Below are positions 53,822-61,600 of a stretch of DNA of 64,000 bases, piece by piece. A program made the translations under genes and the position numbers. The DNA is from Sphingomonadales bacterium. GTDB taxonomy: Bacteria; Pseudomonadota; Alphaproteobacteria; Sphingomonadales; Sphingomonadaceae. The stretch spans positions 1 through 64,000 of the forward strand of contig JAFKLT010000041.1 in the NCBI GenBank assembly GCA_017309275.1, given 5' to 3'. The notes below the pieces were generated by a model. It ran no database searches, had not been told where the DNA came from, and saw nothing but the letters and a program-made list of their open reading frames with translations. How positions within the stretch are numbered: position 1 is the first letter of the stretch; each line of letters starts with the position of its first letter.

Positions 53822-54052
53822 TTGAGCCTGATAGCCGGCATATGGCTTGTGCTGCACCTTCGCGATCTAGCCAGCCTTTTCTCGGCTGACGCTTCGAATG
53901 ATATCGTTCGCGGTCCAGGCAGACGGAGAGCATTCCGTGCGCGAGTTTGGCTGGCCCTGATAATCTTTAACACTGGCTGGATCGCATCAATTTTAATCTG
54001 GATCTTCGTGATCGAGGGTTATGCGAACGCAGTTACCGACGCCGCAGGCTAA
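53822..54052 (+). CDS. Small two-helix membrane protein, possibly truncated
   Basis: 76 aa with hydrophobic segments at about 2-20 and 40-66. The frame is open back into the IS right end (53815), so the IS may have cut its N-terminus; the ATG at 53822 would then be fortuitous. No family recognised. The codon usage fits the neighbours. Confidence 0.4.
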   Translation: MSLIAGIWLVLHLRDLASLFSADASNDIVRGPGRRRAFRARVWLALIIFNTGWIASILIWIFVIEGYANAVTDAAG

Positions 54053-54199
54053 TCTGGCACCGTTAAGACACGGCGACGCTGCCGTAGGGTTTAAGCGACT
54101 AAAGATCAGATGACCCGACCAACAGACACTCCTTGTCTTTCTGACGAGCGAGGCGGGTCAATATTGGCCGAATTCCTGTAATTTTAAGTCGATCTCACG

Positions 54200-54640
54200 C
54201 CTGCGTCTGAAATTCCGCAGCATGGTTCACCGAACGCTCGCACGTTGAGCGTGGTCGGCTGCGCGAGGCATTAGCAACCGGCACGGCGTGCGCCGATCTG
54301 ATCCTCAACATCCTGTCGCGGCGCCGCGAACCGCCTCGACCGCTCACCATCATCATCTCCGAGGAAAGCGCCTCGCGCCATCCGCCGATCGCCGACTGCG
54401 CCCGTTACGACCAGCTGAGGACCTTCGATGCAGCGGCAAAACATGATGGAAGCGATGCGCGGGCTCAAGGCATGGCGGGCGCGTTCGACGATGCGATCAC
54501 CACCGGCCTTCAGCGCCAGCGCACCACGATGGAGAAACTGACCGACCCTCTCCGCGCGTAAGCAACATCGCCATGCTGCCTCGCTCTGATACCGGATGGC
54601 GGCCGCCCGGCTGCCAGTCGGAAGGATGGAGGGTGTGTCC
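54200..54640 (+). pseudogene. IS21-family istA/istB remnant
   Basis: Eroded piece. The first part reads RHPPIADCARYDQLR, like the C-terminus of IS21 IstA proteins. It is followed by GMAGAFDDAITTGLQRQRTTMEKLTDPLRA and, after a one-base shift, QHRHAASL-stop-YRMAAARLPV, like the N-terminus of IstB ATPases. Stops and frameshifts show it is dead. It occupies most of the 750 bases between the small membrane protein and the next gene; the last 160 bases hold the latter's leader. Confidence 0.65.
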
Positions 54641-54806
54641 CTCATCTTGAGCCTTATCTTAGCTGACCATTCGGCCGCGACACAGCTGCTGGAGCGAGCG
54701 AGTCCAAACTCGCGCTCCATCACAGAACTGAAGATGTCCAAAGTCGTGAAGGCTTCACAATCCTAAACAGCTGAATTTTGTTATCTTTCATCAAGGGGAA
54801 AAAGCT

Positions 54807-55814
54807 ATGTCCCACGACCTCATGTTCGTGGCACCCGAGCAGCGCGACGAGGTGCGTCGCAGGATCGCAGCCGTGGAACAATTCATTGCCGCGCCCGGGC
54901 GCAGGGCCGCCGAGGCGGCCGCTGCGAGACTAGGCCTCAGCACGGCCCAGTTCTACAACCTCGTCCGCGCTTGGCGGGCGAAGCAAAGACCGGAAATAAT
55001 GATGGGTCGCCATTCGCCGCGCGAGATGCAATCCCGGATCGACCCATTAGTGCTCGATCTCATTGACGAGGTGATCAGCGCGGATCGCCGAGCTGCCGCC
55101 AGCGTCCTTGTCGAGCGAGTCCGTTCGTTGGCGGCGATCCGCGGTATTGAACTTCCGGACCCGAGCACTGTGGCGCGCTCCGTTCGACGCAAACGGCCGA
55201 TGCTACTGACCGAAGAGCATAGGCGGGATGTCGATCTCATCATCGACCATACCGTCGTTGATCTGCCTGTCGACTTCGGTGATGGTCAAGCCCGACGCCC
55301 TCTCGTGACTGTCGTCATCGACGTCGCCTCCGAGGCTCCCGTCGCGTTGTCTATCTCCCGCTCGGTGCCGAGCCAGGCGGCCACCGCCGAAGCAATATTC
55401 GATGCGCTCCGCGGCGGCATCCGACACGCCAACGGTAGGGCAGCGAAGAGACGCATGAGCATCGTGGCGATGTCGGAGAAAGAGGGTGCCAATGTGGTCG
55501 CCACCCTGCGGCAGGCGGGTATCGATGCGGGCCTCATAATGACGGGCGCCCACGGTGGCGGGCTGGTCGTGGAATCGCTACTCGGACCGGAACCTGTCGG
55601 ACTGCGGCTTAAGCAACGGCTCGTATGGCATCACGGCGAAAAGAGGTTGGCTGCAGTGCGTTCAGGTGCCCCGCCGCTGACAATCGCCGAAGCCGAGACG
55701 CTCATCAGGGGACGCCTACTTCACGGTCGTCCCACCACGGCGTTCAGCTCTTTAAGCAACCGCGACCAGGCATATCTGGCCAGGAGCTTGGCGAAGATCG
55801 CTCAAGCCGACTGA
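54807..55814 (+). CDS. Degenerate TniA/TnsB-like DDE protein (A)
   Basis: 335 aa. N-terminal helical DNA-binding-like region with AQFYNLVRAWR (about 47-57), a linker, then an RNase H-like core as in TniA/TnsB: LIIDHTVVDLPV (first Asp147) and RPLVTVVIDVASEAPVALSI (strands 2-3). The strand that should carry the second catalytic Asp reads SIVAMSEKEG (218-227), with Ser/Glu instead of the DNG motif. GAHGGGLVVESLLG matches the Glu helix (Glu256). It is shorter than TniA (~560 aa) and lacks the C-terminal beta-barrel and tail. Probably not catalytic. ATG has AAGGGG upstream. It is convergent with protein B (13-base overlap). Confidence 0.7.
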   Translation: MSHDLMFVAPEQRDEVRRRIAAVEQFIAAPGRRAAEAAAARLGLSTAQFYNLVRAWRAKQRPEIMMGRHSPREMQSRIDPLVLDLIDEVISADRRAAASVLVERVRSLAAIRGIELPDPSTVARSVRRKRPMLLTEEHRRDVDLIIDHTVVDLPVDFGDGQARRPLVTVVIDVASEAPVALSISRSVPSQAATAEAIFDALRGGIRHANGRAAKRRMSIVAMSEKEGANVVATLRQAGIDAGLIMTGAHGGGLVVESLLGPEPVGLRLKQRLVWHHGEKRLAAVRSGAPPLTIAEAETLIRGRLLHGRPTTAFSSLSNRDQAYLARSLAKIAQAD

Positions 55815-56956
55815 AGCGCGACCAGCGAGGCACGGATCACGGCGGCTAGACGTCCGTCGGTTACGCCACCACCAATGATGTTGGCTCGGGTCAGAGCGAC
55901 AATGCGATCGACGTTGTGACGTTCAACCTCCCGCATCCAGATTCCACGTGCTTCTTCTAGCGCCACAATGGGGGCAACTCGACTCTTGAGGTATTCGTCG
56001 ATGTCCATATCTGCCAGCAAGGTGCGCCGGGAATTCAACGGTATCCTGCCAATCCGCGGACCAGTCACCTGCTGGACTTGCTGACCAAAGGAAAACCCGC
56101 CAGCCCGGCCCATCACCAGTTCGCTGACATGCGGCTCCAGCGTCTGGATCAACGACTCAGCGTGTATGTCCGGTGGCAACATCCAGCCCAAACTCGGCAT
56201 CGTATCGGGCTGGGGCGGCAGATCGGCCCTGTTAAGCTGAAGAAACGAAAGGCCGGCGGATAAGGCTTCGCGCTGGAGCGCACGGCCGTTATCTTTTCTG
56301 CCGAGCGCCGAGCCTAGAACGAGGCCACTAGCTGTTTCCATCAAGATGGCCGCTACCGCGAGGGCACGCTCTGTTCCGTCGAGAACAATCTGGACAGCGG
56401 TAAGGTCCAAGACCATTTCGCCACCAAATGCAGCGCGGACAAATTTGGGATCCCCAGTAAGCCGCCGACGTTCATCGCCGACTAGCCGCTGAAGGCGCTG
56501 GAGGACGGTGAGTGCGTGGTTGGCACCCGCGTCGGTCCGGACGAGATCCGGGTTCGCCTCCATGATACGCCTCGCCACATCAACGTTACGCGAGAGCGGG
56601 TTCGAGCGTAACAGGGTCTCGGCTTCTTTCCGAAGCGGACTCTCATCGCTGGCATCTACGCGCCTGCCGCTACGAGTGTCGTGCGGGACCAGACCGGCGA
56701 GCGAGTGGGTGCGCCACGCAACGCGCAAGTTGTAGAAGGCTGCGCGCTTAAGGCGAGCCAGATCGGCGAGCGGCCCGAGTGGCTCGCCCCGTTCTGCGCG
56801 CCAGACGGCTTCGAGCCGATCCAGAAGATTCTTGCGATTCGAAGCAGGAACGGCGTCCAGCACCACCCGATCCCGTTCAGAGATACCATCGGGCCACACC
56901 AAGGCGATCAGTTGCTGCTGTCGCCGCTCGATATCATCCTGAGCCTCTAAATCCAT
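55802..56956 (-). CDS. Degenerate TniA/TnsB-like DDE protein (B)
   Basis: 384 aa, distantly related to protein A. It has the same AAFYNLRVAWR motif (about 72-82) after an N-terminal acidic/Gln-rich segment. The core starts MVLDLTAVQIVLDGTERAL (Asp184 in place) and AAILMETASGLVLGSALG, but the second Asp strand (LGWMLPPDIHAES) is unconvincing, and the Glu position reads GGFSFGQQ without Glu. Catalysis is therefore very unlikely; a structural, DNA-binding or regulatory role is inferred. ATG at 56956 lacks a clear ribosome binding site. It is divergent from the small-ORF/TnsA unit, sharing a 130-base promoter region. Confidence 0.65.
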   Translation of the reverse strand: MDLEAQDDIERRQQQLIALVWPDGISERDRVVLDAVPASNRKNLLDRLEAVWRAERGEPLGPLADLARLKRAAFYNLRVAWRTHSLAGLVPHDTRSGRRVDASDESPLRKEAETLLRSNPLSRNVDVARRIMEANPDLVRTDAGANHALTVLQRLQRLVGDERRRLTGDPKFVRAAFGGEMVLDLTAVQIVLDGTERALAVAAILMETASGLVLGSALGRKDNGRALQREALSAGLSFLQLNRADLPPQPDTMPSLGWMLPPDIHAESLIQTLEPHVSELVMGRAGGFSFGQQVQQVTGPRIGRIPLNSRRTLLADMDIDEYLKSRVAPIVALEEARGIWMREVERHNVDRIVALTRANIIGGGVTDGRLAAVIRASLVALQSA

Positions 56957-57086
56957 GCGGTTTGGTTAACCATGCAACTGATTAATGTCTAGTGGTATAT
57001 GCCTGCTTGACGAAAGATCCCGCACCACCTACTTATCCGATGTCTAGTGCAGTTCGCCTAGAAATGATTCGGATTGGAGGTGGCGG
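56957..57086. promoter_or_regulatory. Divergent intergenic region with ATGTCTAGTG repeats
   Basis: Separates degenerate DDE gene B from the tns-side genes. The 10-mer ATGTCTAGTG occurs at 56985-56994 and 57040-57049 (55-base spacing, about five turns). Both could be binding sites for a regulator or for one of the DDE-like proteins. GGAGGTGG at 57076 is the ribosome binding site for the next ORF. Confidence 0.5.
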
Positions 57087-57248
57087 ATGCCAAAAGATCA
57101 CAGCGAAGCAACAGGTGCAGACGAGACCTTCGAGCGGCCGCCAATACTGCCGCTGCCTACCGAGGCCGCCGCGCGCCTCTCGACGTGGCGTCGGCGCAAG
57201 TCTCAACGGCAGCGTCGGCCGGTGCCTATCTCGGGATTGTCCCGATGA
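57087..57248 (+). CDS. Small ORF 1 upstream of tnsA
   Basis: 53 aa, basic C-terminus (TWRRRKSQRQRR), no recognised domain. Supported by a strong GGAGGTGGCGG-ATG start and by an ATGA overlap with the next ORF. It could be a leader peptide or small DNA-binding protein of the Tn7-like unit. Confidence 0.4.
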   Translation: MPKDHSEATGADETFERPPILPLPTEAAARLSTWRRRKSQRQRRPVPISGLSR

Positions 57249-57451
57249 CGATCTTTGGCGGACAGGCGAGCCCCACCGCTTGGCGCATCGTCGTCGTAAC
57301 ATTGCGCGGCGACGGATTGCGGTCCGGCACCGTCGACGCGGTGAATCCGTCGACAGGGAATAAAGCGTCACTCCTGTTCGAGGGGCACGACGACCTGTCG
57401 GTTGACGGTCGCGAATATTGCCGCGCGGTGATGCAGGGCCAAAACCGATGA
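57245..57451 (+). CDS. Small ORF 2 upstream of tnsA
   Basis: 68 aa, beta-rich (AWRIVVVTLRGDGLRSGTVDAV), no recognised domain. Its start overlaps ORF 1 (ATGA) and its stop overlaps an ATG at 57448 that is in frame with tnsA, so the three frames form a coupled chain. Moderately supported. Confidence 0.4.
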   Translation: MTIFGGQASPTAWRIVVVTLRGDGLRSGTVDAVNPSTGNKASLLFEGHDDLSVDGREYCRAVMQGQNR

Positions 57452-57711
57452 CCCGCGTCAAAGCTCTGAGCAGGACGATCGAATGCGGTCTGATGGGCGA
57501 AGATCCGTCGTCGCCCGCCTGCACTGCCCAAGCAGTGAACTCGGGTGATCCCGTTCCCAAGTGGATTCTGCCCCATCCACACAGTCTCATTCCCCGAAGG
57601 CCACCGCGGTGGGTGAGCCGCGCCCCCCGTCGTGACGCGCCGCACGCGCTCCGTTCGAGAAGTGAAGGCTGGCGTAGTCCTCGCCTACGCACTGATCCTG
57701 CCGGTGGGCCC

Positions 57712-58374
57712 ATGCGCATCAACATGACCTATAGAAATTCGTGCACGACTTCGGCCGACTTCTGCCCGACGATCGGCCACGACGTTTTCACGGAAGGCGC
57801 TTTCGAGGGGATCTATCGGGCGATCCTAACCACAGACGAAGATACCTGCGAGTTTCAGTTTCAGGTCGCGACCATCACCTGGACCACCAAGGACGGGCAG
57901 GACCGCCACTACACCTTTGACGGCGGGCGGATCACTGTGGATGGCGTCGAGCGGTGGTTCGAGATCAAGGCTCACGCCAGCTACTTCAAACTGCCCGACG
58001 TGGCCGACGTGCTGGACCAAGCGGAACGCGCACTTGCCGCACACGACATCGCTTTGGACCGAATAGATGGATCGGCGTTGCTCGATCACGTGCGGCTCCG
58101 CGCGGTAAACGGCGTTCTGCGCCATCGGAATGTTCCCTACAGCCGCCGCGATGTGGCTGCTGCGCACGATGCGATTCACCGCGCTGGTGGCGTCGCTCCG
58201 CACGGCGCTGTCGCCGCTGCCATCGGGAGGGGACAGCGCAACGCCGAGGCGATGATGTCGGCAATGCTGATCCGCCGCGAGATTGGCTTTCCGGTCAACG
58301 GCCCCGTGACGGTCGACACGCCAGTCACTCTCTTGCGCCGACCCAACCGACGCCTTTCCCGCTTCGGCACCTAG
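57712..58374 (+). CDS. tnsA: TnsA-like endonuclease of Tn7-like transposon
   Basis: 220 aa. The restriction-endonuclease-like core is visible: Glu in EGAFEGIYRAIL (E29/E32), Asp70 in HYTFDGGRI and the E-x-K pair in RWFEIKAHAS (E84, K86), matching TnsA's E-D-ExK site. The middle and C-terminus (residues 95-220) are helical as in the TnsA C-terminal domain that binds TnsC. I start at ATG 57712; the frame is open to ATG 57448, where the added 88 residues look unstructured. The stop is two bases before the tnsB GTG, so they are coupled. It cleaves the 5' strand at transposon ends, giving cut-and-paste movement. Confidence 0.72.
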   Translation: MRINMTYRNSCTTSADFCPTIGHDVFTEGAFEGIYRAILTTDEDTCEFQFQVATITWTTKDGQDRHYTFDGGRITVDGVERWFEIKAHASYFKLPDVADVLDQAERALAAHDIALDRIDGSALLDHVRLRAVNGVLRHRNVPYSRRDVAAAHDAIHRAGGVAPHGAVAAAIGRGQRNAEAMMSAMLIRREIGFPVNGPVTVDTPVTLLRRPNRRLSRFGT

Positions 58375-58376
58375 TC

Positions 58377-60611
58377 GTGTCTCTCCCGTGCACCATCGCC
58401 ATCGGCGACATCATCCACCTCGGCGAGCGCCGGATCCGTTTCGAGGCGGATTTGGGAGACGGGGATTTGCATTTCACCGACGTGCGCACCGGCGCGCGCG
58501 TCCGCGTCGAGGATCCTGACACTGGCGATCCGTCCAGCACGACCATCGAGTGGCTATTGAGATCTTTGAAAGCAGGGCAGATTTATTATCAACGCGCTAG
58601 CGAGCCCCGGCCCGATGATCGTCGCGGAGACCTGACGCAAGTGGACGAGGACGCCGCCGACACAATCGATCCACTTACGTCTTGGCGCAGAACATGGGTG
58701 CGAGAGGCACGCGCGAATAAGGTGAAGTGCGAGGCGGCCTGCAAGGCTTTCATCGCTCATAGTTACGAGCGAATCTCTAGCGAATACCGCGAGCGGAAGG
58801 GACGGACATACAAACGTCCGGGAGCCAGCACGCTCAAACGGTGGATCATCAGAACCCCACAAGATTTCGCGCCGGGCGCCCACGTATCAAAGGCTGGTCG
58901 CCAGAAGGGGCAGTCTCAACTGACAAACGCAGAAGATGCTCTTGTCCACGAAGCCGCGCTCTACTTCTGGGCGGACAAAGGCGCGTCGATCGTCGACGCC
59001 GAGGCTGTCATGGCGCGAGGATGGAACTCATTGAAACTTAAGGGCGATATTGACCTTGGAGAGAAGAGACCTTCCTATGAGGCGGTCCGCCTCCGCGTCT
59101 GGAGCATTGCCACCTTCGCGACCGTCTTTGAAAAGTTCGGACGAGAGCGGGCCGAAAAGATGTTTGGAGCGGTCGGCGAACCGATCGAAGTTCATCGCGC
59201 ATTCCAGCGGATATTCGTCGACGGAACCGAACTCGAGCAGGTGTGCCTCTTCGGTGAAGACTGGCAGCTGCCTGGAGGCAAGATGAAGTGCGTAGGCGCG
59301 ATGGACGCCTTCTCGACCTTTGTCTTCGATCCGACAATTTTTGCCGGTCCCTACCGCGAGGAGATGTCGATCGAGGCGCTGTGCCGAGTAATGACGCCAC
59401 CGGATCATCTCACGGAGGAACAACTGGCGTTTCATCCATACGTTGGATGGACGTTCGGAATTCCCGAAGCATGGACGCCTGACAATGATCGGACGCTGAT
59501 AGGACCCGCCTATATTCCCGCGCTGCTGGACTTGGGTTCGCGGTTAGAGCTGCCCGCAACTTACCATTCGGACGCAAAAGCACCTCTGGAGTGGTGGTTC
59601 GGGTGGCTAAAGTCACGCCTCAAGGGATTGCCCGGCACCGTTCTTTCGCCACGCCACAGCCGCGATATCAAGCAGGATCCGGTCAATGGCGCGGAAATGG
59701 TATCGAGCCAGCTTGTCTACGCCGTCCGGGCCTTAACCTGGGAATACAACACCACTCCCGTGGAGCGGCTCAACTGGCGTTCGCCGTTCGACGTGCTGAT
59801 CGCCAGTATGATCGCCAACGGTTCTGCAACCCTAAGCAACCCCCAGCGTATCCGGGCCGAAATGGAGAAAACGGTCAACGACCGCGTCCTAGCCGACGAT
59901 GGACTTGAATACGACGGAATCCAGTATCGCGGGCCCGAGGTGGAGGACATCCTTCGTCGGAACTACCACGCCGTTGCATCTTCTCGTGACGGTCATGAAC
60001 CCGTCCGACTAAAGGTGTCGATCCGAACCAATGAGGCAAACATCGATTACATCCGTGTTTGGCACGACGACGCGAGGCAGTTCGTGAAACTGTGGTCCAC
60101 GCAACCGACCTACACAAATCTGCTTAGCCGATGGGAGCACGACGAATATCGCCGGATGGCCAAGGCGCGTAAGGAAAGATTCGATTCGGAGGGACAGCGA
60201 GTGCGGTCTCGGACTCGCAGTCTTGAGCAGATCGACGAACAAGCGCCGAAGATGGCGTTCCGTCGGCGTTCAAAGATGTTTACACTTTCGCAGTGCGAGG
60301 AGGTCCGCCAGCGCTCGGGCGCGCGCGCGCGCCGCCCTGGATTTCTAACATTTCCAGAGCATTTTGTCATTGTCGAGACGTCCACCGTTATGCGCGGCGA
60401 TCCCGGAAAGCCGCCGCCCGGTCCGAAGAAGGAAACTGGCGGAGGCCCGCCCGGCAAGCAGTTCGCAGCCCCCAAGCGTGACGGCCGTCGCGGCATCTCG
60501 CCGGAGCGGCGGCACCCAGAAGACGACATGCAAGACGCCGCAAGCAACAGCATTGACTGGGATGCGCTGAGCCACGTGGCACCCGACGACGAATATGACG
60601 AAGAGGACTGA
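58377..60611 (+). CDS. tnsB: TnsB-like DDE transposase
   Basis: 744 aa Mu/TnsB-type transposase. HTH-bearing N-terminal region, rve core with Asp282 in RIFVDGTELEQ, Asp369 in AWTPDNDRTLIG and Glu405 in APLEWWFGWLKSRLKG (the PLEWWF motif), then beta-barrel domain (SSQLVYAVRALTWEYNTTPVERL) and a long charged tail with a Pro/Gly-rich C-terminus likely to contact TnsC. GTG at 58377 is the only start after the tnsA stop. It contacts ends and joins 3' strands to the target. Together with TnsA it forms the Tn7-like heteromeric transposase. Confidence 0.85.
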   Translation: MSLPCTIAIGDIIHLGERRIRFEADLGDGDLHFTDVRTGARVRVEDPDTGDPSSTTIEWLLRSLKAGQIYYQRASEPRPDDRRGDLTQVDEDAADTIDPLTSWRRTWVREARANKVKCEAACKAFIAHSYERISSEYRERKGRTYKRPGASTLKRWIIRTPQDFAPGAHVSKAGRQKGQSQLTNAEDALVHEAALYFWADKGASIVDAEAVMARGWNSLKLKGDIDLGEKRPSYEAVRLRVWSIATFATVFEKFGRERAEKMFGAVGEPIEVHRAFQRIFVDGTELEQVCLFGEDWQLPGGKMKCVGAMDAFSTFVFDPTIFAGPYREEMSIEALCRVMTPPDHLTEEQLAFHPYVGWTFGIPEAWTPDNDRTLIGPAYIPALLDLGSRLELPATYHSDAKAPLEWWFGWLKSRLKGLPGTVLSPRHSRDIKQDPVNGAEMVSSQLVYAVRALTWEYNTTPVERLNWRSPFDVLIASMIANGSATLSNPQRIRAEMEKTVNDRVLADDGLEYDGIQYRGPEVEDILRRNYHAVASSRDGHEPVRLKVSIRTNEANIDYIRVWHDDARQFVKLWSTQPTYTNLLSRWEHDEYRRMAKARKERFDSEGQRVRSRTRSLEQIDEQAPKMAFRRRSKMFTLSQCEEVRQRSGARARRPGFLTFPEHFVIVETSTVMRGDPGKPPPGPKKETGGGPPGKQFAAPKRDGRRGISPERRHPEDDMQDAASNSIDWDALSHVAPDDEYDEED

Positions 60612-60613
60612 GT

Positions 60614-61600
60614 ATGGCCAAAGATCCACTCGGAAAGCGGCCCCGCCCGCTCACTGGCAGACGCTTCGCCGACTATGCCGATCAGGAAACACAGTTACGA
60701 GAGGCGAAGATGCGAAAAGTTGTGAAGAATATATGGGTCGAGCACCCGCCGCAGGCAAACGTGATCGGCCGTATCCTCGCATACCGCTTCGCCACCCTTG
60801 AGGGTGCGGAAATTGGCGGGCAAGACGGACTATGCTTCAGCCAGGACAGTCAGATCGGCAAAACGGCCACTGTCACGCGCGTGAAGCACATTCTCGCCGA
60901 GGAACGCGCCGCGAGGGGTGAGTTGCCGAATCCTTATCAGATCATCGTCGTGGGCCTCGATCAGAAGACGTCACTCAAGAGTGTTCTGCAGGACGTCCTG
61001 ATACAGATGGAGGACCCAGATTGGGATTATGGCACCGAGAAGCAGCTCAGGCAACGGATCCGTAAGTTCGTCAAACGTCTCGGCGTTGAACTGATAATTA
61101 TCGACGAATGCCAGCACTTACAGAAGGGCGGGAATGACGTTGCCGACGTGACGGACGCCTTTAAACGCTTCCTCGACATGGGCATCGCACCGTTGGTGTT
61201 AGTGGGAAACCTCGATGCTAAGCGAGTGTTCGATCGCAATCCGCAATTCCGCGCCCGTCTTGGGCTCCCGCTGACACTGCCCGCGCTCGATGTTAAGAAG
61301 CGCACCGCGGACGCCGTGCACTTCCGCAACTTCGTCATGGGTTTCGATGCGGCACTCGCGCAATTGGAGGCCTTCGGTAAAACCTCAGATCTTTCCGCCC
61401 CCGCCATGCTCGACGCCTTGCAGGAGGCATCGGGCGGATATTTTGGCCGCGTGGCACGGATAATCCAAAACGCGGCGATTCATGCAGCGGCCAGGGGAGC
61501 GCAGTTCATCGAGGCCTACGACCTCAGCTGTGTTGTTCGCGACTACGCCATCCCCGCAGGTTGGGTCGGCGACGATCCTTTTTCGACGCCTAATGTCTGA
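60614..61600 (+). CDS. tnsC: TnsC/TniB-like AAA+ regulator
   Basis: 328 aa AAA+ ATPase. Walker A region FSQDSQIGKTATV (about 75-87; first Gly of the loop replaced), Walker B LIIIDECQHLQKG (about 160-172), sensor-1 APLVLVGNLDAKRVFDRN. The length equals TniB/short TnsC. It connects the target selector (TniQ) to TnsA/TnsB. It starts two bases after the tnsB stop, and GAGGA serves as ribosome binding site. Confidence 0.87.
   Translation: MAKDPLGKRPRPLTGRRFADYADQETQLREAKMRKVVKNIWVEHPPQANVIGRILAYRFATLEGAEIGGQDGLCFSQDSQIGKTATVTRVKHILAEERAARGELPNPYQIIVVGLDQKTSLKSVLQDVLIQMEDPDWDYGTEKQLRQRIRKFVKRLGVELIIIDECQHLQKGGNDVADVTDAFKRFLDMGIAPLVLVGNLDAKRVFDRNPQFRARLGLPLTLPALDVKKRTADAVHFRNFVMGFDAALAQLEAFGKTSDLSAPAMLDALQEASGGYFGRVARIIQNAAIHAAARGAQFIEAYDLSCVVRDYAIPAGWVGDDPFSTPNV

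Noticed and set aside
57448-57711. 88-codon N-terminal extension of TnsA
   Set aside because: Not listed as coding: no structural character, and the TnsA core begins after 57712. Kept as an open question in the findings because of the ATGA overlap.
60320-60340. CGCGCG run in tnsB as a Z-DNA or regulatory signal
   Set aside because: It simply encodes an Ala/Arg run in the tnsB tail.
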